Notes: a model not told the origin generated them from the sequence alone. Counted from the stretch's first letter, positions 25,204 through 34,093 are shown. The stretch: DNA of 64,000 nucleotides from Thermus arciformis (GCF_900102145.1 NZ_FNBC01000004.1:52632-116631); one strand, 5' to 3'. Numbers and translations: made by a program.

Positions 25204-25211
25204 TAGGGCCC

Positions 25212-26261
25212 GTGGGGGTTCTTACCCGCTATCTGGAAAGCGCCATGGCCCAGGCCCGCTACGACCTCTTGGGCCCTAAGCGCTTCGTGGCCGAGCTTCC
25301 CGAGTTCGGCCTGAAGGTGGAGGCGGAGCACCTGGAGGCGGCCCGAAGGGCCCTGCGGGAGGCCCTCGAGGCCTGGCTCCTGGAGGCCTTGCGCTCGGGG
25401 CTAACCCCGCCGGGGCTGGAGGGGGAGGGGGACCCGGTCCGGGCCCGCTTCTTCGCCCTGGCCGGGGAGATGTGGCGTTTGCTGAAGGGGGCGCCCGCCG
25501 AGGCCCCTCCCAAACCCCAGGAGGCGCCCAGGCCCAAAAGGCCCGCCTCCCTGGAGGAGTGGTTGCAGGGCCTCGGCATCCAGGTGGTGCGGAAGCCCCA
25601 GGAGGAAGAGGAGAAGGAAAAGGTCCTCACCCGCCTCGCCCTCTTCCTGGGGGACCGCTACCCCAGCCTGGAGAAGCTCTACGAGCGCCTGAAGCAGAGC
25701 CTTTCCACCAAGCGCCAGTTTGAGCTTTCCTTGTCCGAGGCCTCCCAGGAGGAGATCGCCAACTCCACCCAGTTCTGCACCATGCTGAAGCAGTACGCCC
25801 TCCTCACCTCCTACCACTACAAAAGCGAGGAGCGGCGCATCCGGGCCAAGGCCAGCACCGAGGGCTGGGTGCAGAACTTCCTCACCGGGGGCTGGCTGGA
25901 GCGGTACGTGGCCGAGCGCCTGAGGAAGTACCTGCGCTCCAAAAACCTGCCCCACGAGGTGGCCGTGGGCTACCAGCTGGTCTTGCCGAACGGGGAGGCC
26001 ATGGAGCTGGACGTGCTTGTGCGGGTGGGGGAGAAGGTCTACTGGTTTGAGGCCAAGACCGGGGAGTTCCAGGCCCACATCGCCAAGTACGCCGGGCTCA
26101 AGAAGGTCCTGGGCCTTTCCCAGAAGGAAAGCTTCCTCGTCCTCCTCGGCATGGACAAGGCCCGGGCCAAGGAGCTTTCCGCCCTGCACGGGCTTACGGT
26201 GGTGAACCAGGCGAACTTCCTCGAGGCCTTCCAGGAGGCCCTGGAGGGGAATGCTCCGTAA
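25212..26261 (+). CDS. Putative PD-(D/E)XK nuclease, DUF1887-like C-terminus
   Basis: A 349-residue protein of unknown role. The C-terminal 130 residues have the nuclease-like pattern E...LDVLVRVGEKVYWFEAKTGEF, with Asp, Glu and Lys (ELDV ... FEAKTG) placed as in PD-(D/E)XK enzymes. Then follow KKVLGLSQKESFLVLLGM and LHGLTVVNQANFLE, which recall the C-terminal domain of DUF1887 (Can/Card) proteins. The N-terminal half is helical and charged with no CARF fold that I can see. Start GTG 25212 is chosen because of the TATGCT eight bases upstream. It overlaps murJ by eleven bases. No CRISPR array is near. Confidence 0.6.
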   Translation: MGVLTRYLESAMAQARYDLLGPKRFVAELPEFGLKVEAEHLEAARRALREALEAWLLEALRSGLTPPGLEGEGDPVRARFFALAGEMWRLLKGAPAEAPPKPQEAPRPKRPASLEEWLQGLGIQVVRKPQEEEEKEKVLTRLALFLGDRYPSLEKLYERLKQSLSTKRQFELSLSEASQEEIANSTQFCTMLKQYALLTSYHYKSEERRIRAKASTEGWVQNFLTGGWLERYVAERLRKYLRSKNLPHEVAVGYQLVLPNGEAMELDVLVRVGEKVYWFEAKTGEFQAHIAKYAGLKKVLGLSQKESFLVLLGMDKARAKELSALHGLTVVNQANFLEAFQEALEGNAP

Positions 26262-27735
26262 GGTGCTCCTGGTCATGGGGGGGACCCTGGCCTCGAGGGT
26301 CTTAGGCCTCGTGCGCCAGGCGGTCTTCAACGCCCTCTACCCCGACGCCCTCAAGGACGCCTTCAACGTGGCCTACCGGGTGCCAAACCTCCTCAGGGAG
26401 CTCCTGGCGGAAGGGGCGGTGCAGAACGCCCTCATCCCCCTCCTGAAGGCCCTCCCCCCGGAGGAGGCCCGGGCCTTCGCCCGCCGCTTCGCCGCCTTCC
26501 TCCTTGGGGTGAACCTCCTCGTCCTGGGCCTGGGCTACCTCCTCGCCCCTCTCGTGGCGGGGCTTTTGGTGGCGGAGGGGAGCCACCTCAGGGCCCCGGA
26601 GGCCTTCCAGGAGGTGGTCTACCTCACCCGGCTCCTCCTTCCCTTCCTCCTCGGCATCTCCATGGCCGCCCTCTTCTCCGCCCTCCTGCAGGCGGAGGAG
26701 CGCTTTTTGCCCTACGCCCTGGGCCCCGTGGCCTTCAACCTGGTGGCCATCCTCCTCATGGCCTTCTTCCCCGGGGACCCCACGGCCTTGGGGCTTTCTG
26801 TGGCCCTGGGGGGGCTTTTCCAGGCCCTGGTCCAGCTTCCCTTCCTCCGGGGCTTCCGCCTGGAGTGGCGCTGGCACCGGGCCTTCCTCCCGGCCCTCCT
26901 CCGCATGGGGCCCTTCGCCTTCACCACCTCCCTCCGGCAGTTTTTGAACCTGGTCCTCACCCACATCCTCACCCGGTACCCTCCCGCCGCCGTAACCGGT
27001 TTCTACAACGCCGAGGTGGTCTTCCAGATGGTCCTGGGCCTCTTCGCCACGAGCCTGGCCATCGCCCTCTTCCCCCGGATGAGCGCCCTTAGGGGAGAGG
27101 ACCTCGGGCGCTTTCTCCGGGGCCCCTTTGAGCGCCTGGCCCTGGTCCTGGCCCTTCTCGGCGGCCTCCTCACGGGCCTCGCCCCCTTTGTGGTGGTCCT
27201 CCTCTTCGGCCTCTTCGGCCCCCTCACCCCGGAGAACCGGGCCTACAGCGCCGAGGTGCTCGCCGCCTTGGGGTTCGCCGTCCTCCCCTGGGGGGTGAAC
27301 ACCCTCTTCCTCCGGGGCCTTTACGCCCTGGGGAAGGTGGGGGAGGCGGTCACGGCCAGCGCCCTGGTCTTCCTCCTGAACACCCTGGGCTACTGGCTTT
27401 TGCGGGACGCCGGGCTTTTCCTCCTCAACCTCTCCACGGCCCTTGCGGGCCACTTGGGGGTTTTCCTCTACCTGGGGCGCCTTGGGCGGGAAGGGGTTAG
27501 CCTGGCCTACGCTCCCCCCTACCTGGCCCGGGCCTTCCTCGCCGGGCTTCTTGCGGCCTTCCCTGGGGTTCTTCTGGGGCGCTTCTGGGAAGCGCGGACG
27601 CCCGCCGAGGCCCTCCTACCCTTGGCCCTTGGGGCCTTGGGAGGGCTTGGCCTCTTCCTCCTGGGCGGGGTTCTCCTGGGGCTTCCCCTCAAGGGCTTTG
27701 CCAGAGGTCTTTTAGGCGGTGGTAAAGGGGTTTGA
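26251..27735 (+). CDS. murJ: Lipid II flippase MurJ (MviN family)
   Basis: A 494-residue protein with about fourteen membrane helices that flips lipid II for peptidoglycan synthesis. The N-terminus GGTLASRVLGLVRQAVFNALY and PNLLRELLAEGAVQNALIPLL are the MurJ signatures, with the conserved arginines of the central cavity (R18, R24 by count in this segment). It starts inside the end of the nuclease-like gene and overlaps the convergent glycosidase-like gene by 47 bases. Confidence 0.95.
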   Translation: MLRKVLLVMGGTLASRVLGLVRQAVFNALYPDALKDAFNVAYRVPNLLRELLAEGAVQNALIPLLKALPPEEARAFARRFAAFLLGVNLLVLGLGYLLAPLVAGLLVAEGSHLRAPEAFQEVVYLTRLLLPFLLGISMAALFSALLQAEERFLPYALGPVAFNLVAILLMAFFPGDPTALGLSVALGGLFQALVQLPFLRGFRLEWRWHRAFLPALLRMGPFAFTTSLRQFLNLVLTHILTRYPPAAVTGFYNAEVVFQMVLGLFATSLAIALFPRMSALRGEDLGRFLRGPFERLALVLALLGGLLTGLAPFVVVLLFGLFGPLTPENRAYSAEVLAALGFAVLPWGVNTLFLRGLYALGKVGEAVTASALVFLLNTLGYWLLRDAGLFLLNLSTALAGHLGVFLYLGRLGREGVSLAYAPPYLARAFLAGLLAAFPGVLLGRFWEARTPAEALLPLALGALGGLGLFLLGGVLLGLPLKGFARGLLGGGKGV

Positions 27736-30070
27736 GCCGCAGGGTGAAGGCGGGGGCTTCCCAGGAGGGCCAGGTGAAGCGGAGGGGCTTTGTCCCCTCC
27801 AGGAGGAGGCTTATGCCCGCTATGGGGATGGGCTCTGGGGCGTACCAGGCGGTGGGGCGGCTCGGGTCGGTGACGAGGAGCATGCCCCAGGGGAGGCGCA
27901 CCTCAAGAAGCCCCTCGGGCCCCAGGGCGTAGTCCGCCGTGGGGTCGCGGGCCCCCTCGGGGTCTTCCCCCCGTTTCAGGGCCCCCAGCTCGTAGGTTTG
28001 GCGGGGGTAGTCGGTGCCGTCCCGGCCCGTGCGGCGGCGGTTGGGCTCGAGGACGAAGGGCACGAAGGGCCCCTCCCCCGGCTTAGTGAAGCCCCGGAAG
28101 AGGAGGTACTCCGTGCCGGGAAGGCCGTGGGAGCGCTCCACGTAAGGGTAGTACCCCTTCTCCACGAGGAGCCTGCCCCCTTCTCGGCCGATCTCCAAGG
28201 AGAACTCGGCCCCAAAGCCCTCGGCCACCGGGACCCCTCCCGGAACCGTGTCCAGGTAGAGCTTTAGGGGCAGGGGGCCCCGGTAGAGGAGCCAGAGGTA
28301 CTCGGGGTCGGCGTGGGCCTTGAGGAAGCGGCCTTCCTCCCGGAGGAGGAAGGGCACTCCCTCCCACTCCTCCGCCCGGCCGTCCAGGCGGAAGGCGTCC
28401 TTGGCGGTGGCGGCGAGGAGCCCGTAGTTCTCCTCGGCGTCCAGGAGGTTGTGCCAGAGGGGGTCCCGGTCGGGGGGGTATTCCAGGTCCATGAAGAGCC
28501 AGTTCTTCTTGAACCACTCGTCCAGGAAGGCGAAGACCAGAGTCCCTGCAAGGCCCGCCGCTTCCACCTCCTGGACGAGCCGGGCGTCTATGGCCGCCTG
28601 GGCCTCCTCGGAGTGGCCCCCGTGGTGGAAGCCCTGGGCCTGGAAGTGGGCGAGGCCCCGGCTGCTCGGGACTCCCGTCTCCCCGATGAGGACGGGCTGG
28701 TCCCCGTGGTGCCGTTTTAGGTCTTGGAGGTAGCCGAAGTAGTTGGAGGGGCCGAAGGGCCCCACGGCCTTGCGGTAGGTGGGGTCCAGGTTCATGAAGT
28801 CGGGGTAGTAGGGGTAGGCGTGGTAGTTGGCGAAGGTGGTGAAGGGGCTTCCCGGGGTGGGCCGGATCTGGGCCATGTCCAGGCTCACCTGGTCGTTGTT
28901 GTACTCCTTGACCGTCTCCTCGGGAACCTGCTCCCCCTTTGCCCTCCTTAGAGCCATCTCCTCTTCCCGGGTGCTTTCCGTGGGGTGGTGGAGGGGGTCC
29001 AGGGTGGGCCAGTTGGACACGGAGAGGGGCCTGGCGGCGCCGTAGGCCTCCCACTCGTAGGTGGCCAGGCGGTCCAGGACCTCGGCGAGGTAGGCCTCAA
29101 AGGGGCTTGCCCCGGGGAGAGCCTCCAGGAAGCGGCCCCGGTAGGCCCGCCCCGGGTGGCGCCCGTTGTAGGCGGCCACGGAGTAGGGCTCAAACTCCCG
29201 CCCCAAAAGGAGGCCCAGGGTCCAGGGGGAGACGTCGGCGGTGTAGTCCCCGTGGGCGTGGCCGGGGCGGGGCGGGCGGCGGAGGTTGCCGTGGAGGGCG
29301 TCCAGCACTTCCCGCCCCTCAAGGAGAAACTTCTCCAGGAAAGGCCCCTCCCAGTCCCCGTAGCCCTCCTCCTCGGGAAGCTCCGTCCAGACCCCCTGGA
29401 AGAGGTAGAGGGGCCTCTCGGGGTGGGCCAGGTTGTGGCCCAGGAGGGCCCGGTAGAAGGTGGGGGGCAGGAGGGTGTAGACCCGGACGGCGTTGGCTCC
29501 CATCCGGCTTAGGAGCTCCAGCCAGGCCCGGTAGAGCCAGACCTCCTCGGGGAACTCCGCGGGGAAGCGCCCGGGGAGGGCCACCCCCAGGTTCACCCCC
29601 CGCACCGTTAGGGGCTTTCCCTCCACCCAGAAGCGTCCCCCCTCGGCCCGGAAAGGGGGCGGGGCCTTGCGGGCCTTGGGGGTAGGCGGGGGAGGGGGCG
29701 GGAGGGTCTTCAGAAGGCCTTCCGCTTCCCCGTACCCCTGGCGGGCCGCCTCCTCCAGGGCACTTCGGGCGCTTTCCAGGTCCCCCAGGGCCCTAAGGGC
29801 CAGGCCGAAGCCGAAGAGGGCCTCGGGGCCCCCTTTTAGGGTGCCCACCAGGCGGGCGAAGGCGTAAAGGGCCTCTTCCGCCCTTCCCAGGCGGTACTGG
29901 GCGAAGCCCCAAAGGAGAAGGGCCTCCTCCGGGGGGTCGTAGCCCTGGAGGAGGGCCTCGAGGCGGGCCAGGGCCCCCGGAAGGTCCCCCCGGGCGTAGA
30001 GGGCGCGGGCCTCGTCCAGGGGAGCGGCCAGGGCGAGGCCCGAAAGGAGGAGGAGGGCGAGGGCCCTCAT
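27689..30070 (-). CDS. Secreted TPR-containing glycoside-hydrolase-like protein
   Basis: A 793-residue protein with signal peptide MRALALLLLSGLALA. Residues about 20-130 form TPR-like repeats (PGALARLEALLQGYDPPEEALLLWGFAQYRLGRAEEALYAFARLV). A TIM-barrel glycosidase-like part follows: FWVEGKPLTVRGVNLG at its start, and a candidate nucleophile in PVLIGETGVPSSRG. The general acid is not certain. The last third is beta-rich. The layout resembles GH2 C-terminal or GH5-like domains. The start overlaps the stop of the acyl-CoA synthetase gene (ATGA), making it the last gene of a four-gene operon. Substrate unknown. Confidence 0.75.
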   Translation of the reverse strand: MRALALLLLSGLALAAPLDEARALYARGDLPGALARLEALLQGYDPPEEALLLWGFAQYRLGRAEEALYAFARLVGTLKGGPEALFGFGLALRALGDLESARSALEEAARQGYGEAEGLLKTLPPPPPPTPKARKAPPPFRAEGGRFWVEGKPLTVRGVNLGVALPGRFPAEFPEEVWLYRAWLELLSRMGANAVRVYTLLPPTFYRALLGHNLAHPERPLYLFQGVWTELPEEEGYGDWEGPFLEKFLLEGREVLDALHGNLRRPPRPGHAHGDYTADVSPWTLGLLLGREFEPYSVAAYNGRHPGRAYRGRFLEALPGASPFEAYLAEVLDRLATYEWEAYGAARPLSVSNWPTLDPLHHPTESTREEEMALRRAKGEQVPEETVKEYNNDQVSLDMAQIRPTPGSPFTTFANYHAYPYYPDFMNLDPTYRKAVGPFGPSNYFGYLQDLKRHHGDQPVLIGETGVPSSRGLAHFQAQGFHHGGHSEEAQAAIDARLVQEVEAAGLAGTLVFAFLDEWFKKNWLFMDLEYPPDRDPLWHNLLDAEENYGLLAATAKDAFRLDGRAEEWEGVPFLLREEGRFLKAHADPEYLWLLYRGPLPLKLYLDTVPGGVPVAEGFGAEFSLEIGREGGRLLVEKGYYPYVERSHGLPGTEYLLFRGFTKPGEGPFVPFVLEPNRRRTGRDGTDYPRQTYELGALKRGEDPEGARDPTADYALGPEGLLEVRLPWGMLLVTDPSRPTAWYAPEPIPIAGISLLLEGTKPLRFTWPSWEAPAFTLRLKPLYHRLKDLWQSP

Positions 30071-31962
30071 CCCTGGGCGGCCTCCTGGATCGCCCGGACG
30101 GCCTCGGGGTTTTCCAGGGCGGAGAGGTCCCCGGGGTCTTGGCCCAGGAAGGCGGCCCGGATCACCCGGCGCATCACCTTGGCGTTCCGGGTCTTGGGGA
30201 GGTCGGGGACGAAGAGGACCCGCTCGGGGCGAAGGGGCTTTCCCAAGGCCTCCGCCACCTTCTCCGCCACCTCCTCGGCGAGGGCCGGAGAAGGGGTGTG
30301 GCCCGGCCGGAGCACGGCGAAGAGGACGATGGCCTCCCCCTTCACCGGGTGGGGCACCCCGATGGCCGCGCACTCCCTTAGGGCGGGGTGGCCGGTGGCG
30401 GCGGTCTCCACCTCGGCGGGGCCCACCCGCTTCCCCGCCACCTTCAAGGTGTCGTCGGAGCGGCCCAGGATGAAGAAGTGCCCCTCCTCGTCCAAAAGGG
30501 CCAGGTCCCCGTGGACCCAGACCCCCGGGACCTTGCCGAAGTAGGTCTCCAGGTACCGGGCCTCGTCCTGCCAGAAGCCCTCCGTCATCCCGGGCCAGGG
30601 GGCGAGGACGGCGAGCTCCCCCACCCTCCCCACCGCGGGCCTCCCCTCCTCGTCCAGCACCGCGGCCTTCATCCCGGGCACGGCGGTGTTGAACCCCATG
30701 GGCTTGATGGGCCGGAGGAGGACGTTCCCCAGGATGCCCCCCGAGACCTCGGTGCCCCCCGAGTAGTTGACGATGGGAAGCCGCTCCTTCCCCACGGCGC
30801 GGAAGAACCAGAGGTAGGCCTCGAGGTTCCAGGGCTCCCCCGTGGAGCCGAGGACCCGAAGCGAGGAGAGGTCATGCCCCTCCAGGGGGGCCTCCCCGAA
30901 GGGGATGAGGGCCCGCACCAGGGTGGGGGAGAGGCCCAGGTGGGTGAGGCGGTGGGCCGAGGCCATGCGCCAGAGGCGGTCTGGGCCCGGGTGGTCCGGG
31001 GCCCCGTCGTAGAGGAAGACGGTGGCCCCAAGCACGAGTCCCCCCAGGATGGCCCAAGGCCCCATCATCCAGCCGAGGTCGGTGAACCAGAAGAGGCGGT
31101 CCTCCTCCCTTAGGTCAAAGAGGAGGGCGAGGTCCAAGGCGGCCTTCAGGGGAAAGCCCGCGTGGTAGTGCACCGTGCCCTTGGGGCGGCCCGTGGTGCC
31201 GGAGGTGTAGATGAGCATGAAGGGGTCCATGCTCCCCATCTCCTCGGGCGGGGAGGCCTCCCCCGAAAGGTCCGGGTAGGCCGCCTCTCCCGCCTCCAGG
31301 GGAAGCCCCAGGCGGCGCACCACGAGGAGCTTCCCCGTGCCCGCGAGGGCCTGGGCCTTCCGGGCCTCGGGAAGGAGCTCCACCCTGCGCCCCCGCCTCA
31401 GGAAGCCGTCCTGCACCGCGAGGAGCCTGGCCCCCGCGTCCTTTAGGCGCACCGCCGCCGCCTCGGCGGCGTAGCCGGAGAAGATGGGGATGGCGATGGC
31501 CCCGATCCAGGCGGTGGCGAGGAGAAGGGTGGCGGCCTCGAGGCCCATGGGCATCCAGAGGCCCACCCGGTCCCCCCGCCCCACCCCCAGGGCCTTTAGC
31601 CCCGCCGCCACCCGGGCCACCTCGGCCTTCAGCTCGCCGTAGCTTAGGGCGCGGACCTCGCCCCCTTCCGTCTCGTGGAGGAGGGCGGTCTTGGAGGGGT
31701 CGTGCCGCAGGCAGGCCTCCACCAGGTTGAGCCTCCCCCCCACGAAGAAGCGGGGGAAGGGGAAGTGGCCTTCCACCACCCGGGTATAGGGCCTGCGCCA
31801 GGGGATGGCCAGGTGGGCGAAGAACTGGTGGTAGAAGTCCTCGGCCTCCTCCACGCTGTAGCGGTAGAAGGCCTCGTAGTCGGCGAAGCCCAGGGCCTCC
31901 ATGAAGCGATGGAGCCGGGTGCCCCGGGCCTCCTCGGGAGAGGGGTACCAGATGGGTTCCAT
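30067..31962 (-). CDS. AMP-dependent acyl-CoA synthetase (acetyl/acetoacetyl-CoA synthetase type)
   Basis: A 631-residue ANL-family ligase that activates a short-chain acid as acyl-AMP and then acyl-CoA. The phosphate loop is YTSGTTGRPKGTVH near residue 253. The A5 motif is NYSGGTEVSGG, A7 is VHGDLALLDEEG, and the hinge and A8 are GRSDDTLKVAGKRVGPAEVE. The A10 lysine is in PKTRNAKVMRRVIR. The N-terminal ACAS domain (YHQFFAHLAIPWRRPYTRVV) puts it with acetyl- or acetoacetyl-CoA synthetases; the exact acid is uncertain. One base separates it from the kinase gene upstream. Confidence 0.9.
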   Translation of the reverse strand: MEPIWYPSPEEARGTRLHRFMEALGFADYEAFYRYSVEEAEDFYHQFFAHLAIPWRRPYTRVVEGHFPFPRFFVGGRLNLVEACLRHDPSKTALLHETEGGEVRALSYGELKAEVARVAAGLKALGVGRGDRVGLWMPMGLEAATLLLATAWIGAIAIPIFSGYAAEAAAVRLKDAGARLLAVQDGFLRRGRRVELLPEARKAQALAGTGKLLVVRRLGLPLEAGEAAYPDLSGEASPPEEMGSMDPFMLIYTSGTTGRPKGTVHYHAGFPLKAALDLALLFDLREEDRLFWFTDLGWMMGPWAILGGLVLGATVFLYDGAPDHPGPDRLWRMASAHRLTHLGLSPTLVRALIPFGEAPLEGHDLSSLRVLGSTGEPWNLEAYLWFFRAVGKERLPIVNYSGGTEVSGGILGNVLLRPIKPMGFNTAVPGMKAAVLDEEGRPAVGRVGELAVLAPWPGMTEGFWQDEARYLETYFGKVPGVWVHGDLALLDEEGHFFILGRSDDTLKVAGKRVGPAEVETAATGHPALRECAAIGVPHPVKGEAIVLFAVLRPGHTPSPALAEEVAEKVAEALGKPLRPERVLFVPDLPKTRNAKVMRRVIRAAFLGQDPGDLSALENPEAVRAIQEAAQG

Positions 31963-31963
31963 G

Positions 31964-32785
31964 CTACTTCCTCCGGAAGAGGGGGAAGCGCCTGGGCCTT
32001 TCGGGGGTTCCCTGGGCGGGCGGGCCCTCGGGGTTTTGCAGCACGTCCAGGAATTCCCTTATGGTCATGCGCTCCTCCGGGTTTTTGGCCAAAAGCCGCC
32101 GCAGGGCCCGGTCCAGGCGCGGGGGCAGGCGGGTGGGCGGGGGAGGGAGGAGGAGGTGGGCGTTCCTGAGGTCCTCCAGGGTCTCCCCCAGGAAGGGCCG
32201 CCTGCCCGTAAGGAGCTCGTAGGCCATGACCCCAAAGCTGTAGGCCTCGCTCTTCTCGCTGGGTAGGCCTCCTAAGAAGAGCTCGGGGGCCAGGTAGGGG
32301 GGGCTTCCCGCGTACTCGGGGCTGCGGTCCTCCTTGGCCCTCAAGGTGCCCAGGTCCCCCAGCTTGTAGACGCCCTCCCCCACGAACACGTTGGAGGGTT
32401 TGACGTCCTGGTGGAGAAGCCCCTTCCCGTGGAGGAAAAGGAGGGCCTCCCCTACCTGCGAAAGGACCTTCACCGCCTCCTCTTGGGGGAAGGCCCCTTT
32501 GAGGAGGCGCTCCTCGAGGGTGCCCCCGGGCAGGTACTCCAGGGCCAAAAAGGCCTCTTCCCCGAAAGGAAGCCCCCAAAGCCCCCGCACCAGGTGGGGG
32601 TGCCGGAGGGAGAGGGAGAAGGCGACCTCCCGGGCGAAGCGCTCGGCGAGCCTCGGGTTCTCCCGCACCTCCTTCTTGGGGATCTTCAGGGCGACCTTCT
32701 CCCCCCTGGGCCCGCGGGCCAGGTAGACCTGGGCGGTCTGCCCCAGGCCCAAGAGCATCTCCAGCCGGAAGTCCCTCCTAGTCAA
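31964..32785 (-). CDS. Serine/threonine protein kinase (Hanks type, non-RD, soluble)
   Basis: A 273-residue kinase domain without a membrane helix or sensor domain. Key residues are Lys34 in VALKIPKK, the alphaC glutamate in AREVAFSLSL, HQDVKPSNV (catalytic Asp127 with Lys and Asn; HQD in place of HRD), LGDLGTL (DLG in place of DFG), and YLAPEL. The glycine loop is weak (LGLGQTAQV). It should still be active. The start lies eight bases inside the UPF0173 gene. Its target is unknown; the acyl-CoA synthetase one base downstream is an obvious candidate. Confidence 0.9.
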   Translation of the reverse strand: MTRRDFRLEMLLGLGQTAQVYLARGPRGEKVALKIPKKEVRENPRLAERFAREVAFSLSLRHPHLVRGLWGLPFGEEAFLALEYLPGGTLEERLLKGAFPQEEAVKVLSQVGEALLFLHGKGLLHQDVKPSNVFVGEGVYKLGDLGTLRAKEDRSPEYAGSPPYLAPELFLGGLPSEKSEAYSFGVMAYELLTGRRPFLGETLEDLRNAHLLLPPPPTRLPPRLDRALRRLLAKNPEERMTIREFLDVLQNPEGPPAQGTPERPRRFPLFRRK

Positions 32786-33452
32786 GGCGGAGAACCTCTC
32801 CCGGCTTGAGGGCGTGCCCCTCCACGCCCTTCTCCTTGGCCCTTTGGGCGAAGGCCTCCCCGTCTTGGCGGATGGGGGGGAAGGTGTTGTAGTGGATGGG
32901 CACCACCTTCTTGGGCTTGAGGAGCTCCAGGGCCTTCAGGGCGTCCTCCGGCCCCATGGTGAAGTGGTCGCCGATGGGGAGGAGGGCGAGGTCTAAGCCC
33001 AGCTCCCCGATGAGGCCCATGTCGGAGAAGAGGGCGGTGTCCCCGGCGTGGTAGATGCGCTTGCCCCCAAGCTCCACCACCACGCCCATGGGCATGCCGC
33101 CGTAGGTGCCGTCGGGGAAGCTACTGGAGTGCCAGGCGGGGGTCCACTTGAGCCAGCCCCCTTCAAAGCGATGGGTGCCCCCGATGTTCATGGGGAGGCT
33201 CTTCGCCCCGTGCTTTTCGGCGTAGGTGGCGATCTCAAAGGTGGAGACCACCACCCCCCCCTTCTTGGAGAGGGCCACGGCGTCCCCGAAGTGGTCCCCG
33301 TGGGCGTGGGTGACCAGGATGAGGTCGGCCTGGACCGCCTCCACCCCCAGGGCGGCCATGGGGTTTCCCGTGAGGAAGGGGTCTATGACGATCCGGGTCC
33401 TGCCGTCGGTGAGCCAAACCGCCGAGTGGCCCAGGTAGCGTACCTCCACCAT
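32778..33452 (-). CDS. UPF0173 metal-dependent hydrolase (metallo-beta-lactamase fold)
   Basis: A 224-residue protein of the UlaG-like branch. Motifs are YLGHSAVWL at the N-terminus, THAHGDHFGDAV (HxHxDH metal site) near residue 50, NIGGTHRF, YHAGDTALFSDM, and VPIHYNTFPP. The reaction is unknown; relatives include lactonases and phosphodiesterases. It heads the four-gene operon, with TATAGT (33472-33477) and ribosome site AAGGAGG upstream. Confidence 0.92.
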   Translation of the reverse strand: MVEVRYLGHSAVWLTDGRTRIVIDPFLTGNPMAALGVEAVQADLILVTHAHGDHFGDAVALSKKGGVVVSTFEIATYAEKHGAKSLPMNIGGTHRFEGGWLKWTPAWHSSSFPDGTYGGMPMGVVVELGGKRIYHAGDTALFSDMGLIGELGLDLALLPIGDHFTMGPEDALKALELLKPKKVVPIHYNTFPPIRQDGEAFAQRAKEKGVEGHALKPGEVLRLD

Positions 33453-33471
33453 ACCTGCCTCCTTGGGCCCA

Positions 33472-33477
33472 ACTATA
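33472..33477 (-). promoter_or_regulatory. -10 element of the UPF0173-kinase operon
   Basis: TATAGT on the minus strand, 19 bases before the ATG at 33452; unlike many promoters here it leaves room for a leader with ribosome site AAGGAGG. It overlaps the stop codon of the upstream small gene. Confidence 0.5.
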
Positions 33478-33844
33478 CCCCGAGGCCCGCCCTTTGGGAA
33501 AGCGCCCGTTCCATCCCCAGGGCGAAGATGGCCTCCACCAGCCGGAGGAAGGCCCGCTCCCCCCAGGTCCTTCCCTCGGGCAAGGCGAGCTCCACCTCCA
33601 AGGAGAGGAGGAAGCCCTCCCCCTGGGGCTTGGCCTCCCCAAAGACCCGGAGGGAGGGGGGAGGGAGGGGGAGGGGCGTGAGCTTTAGGCCCTCGAGGCG
33701 GCTTCGGAAGGGCAGGACCAGCTCGCCCAGGGCCGGGTTGTCCTGGCGGAGAAGCCCCCGCACCCCCCCCTCCTCCCAGGCGAGCTCCAAGGGAAGCCCC
33801 TGGGGAGGGTGGCCGTTGAGGTGAAGCTCAAGCCGCACCCTCAT
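33473..33844 (-). CDS. Hypothetical protein, 123 residues
   Basis: A small beta-rich protein (MRVRLELHLNGHPPQGLPLE onward) with no motif I recognise. Its start overlaps the stop of the 69-residue gene by four bases (ATGA), which supports it as a real gene and sets the start at 33844 rather than 33856. Its stop codon overlaps the -10 of the UPF0173 operon. Confidence 0.6.
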   Translation of the reverse strand: MRVRLELHLNGHPPQGLPLELAWEEGGVRGLLRQDNPALGELVLPFRSRLEGLKLTPLPLPPPSLRVFGEAKPQGEGFLLSLEVELALPEGRTWGERAFLRLVEAIFALGMERALSQRAGLGV

Positions 33845-34050
33845 CCTTCCACCCACTCCACCCGTACCCGGCCCTCCCGAAGCAAACGGGCCATCTCCTG
33901 GTCGGGGAGGTTGAGGAGCCGGGGGAGCTCCCGGAACCGGGGCGTGGCCGAGGCCAGCCCCACCCGCACCACCAGCACCTCCTCCTCCTCCGCGCGGCCG
34001 ATGCGCCAGACGAGGTGCTGCCCCAGGGCCTCCAAAAGGTCCTTCTCCAC
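33841..34050 (-). CDS. Small hypothetical protein, 69 residues
   Basis: A short acidic protein (GTG start, EKDLLEALGQHLVWRIGRAE) with a possible winged-helix or swivel pattern but no known motif. It is supported by TAGACT ending six bases before the GTG and by the ATGA overlap with the gene downstream. It diverges from the gene at 34094. Confidence 0.6.
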   Translation of the reverse strand: MEKDLLEALGQHLVWRIGRAEEEEVLVVRVGLASATPRFRELPRLLNLPDQEMARLLREGRVRVEWVEG

Positions 34051-34056
34051 CCCTTT

Positions 34057-34062
34057 AGTCTA
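34057..34062 (-). promoter_or_regulatory. -10 element of the 69-residue gene
   Basis: TAGACT on the minus strand ends six bases before the GTG at 34050, leaderless spacing. Confidence 0.45.
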
Positions 34063-34080
34063 CCGGGGCAAGGCTTTTGG

Positions 34081-34086
34081 GATAAT
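34081..34086 (+). promoter_or_regulatory. -10 element of the membrane protein gene at 34094
   Basis: GATAAT ends seven bases before the ATG at 34094, leaderless spacing. It faces the promoter at 34057-34062. Confidence 0.4.
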
Positions 34087-34093
34087 GGGGAGG

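Noticed and set aside
25200..25211. ATG at 25200 as start of the nuclease-like gene
   Set aside because: It lies within the TATGCT -10 element; GTG 25212 has the spacing common to leaderless genes here.
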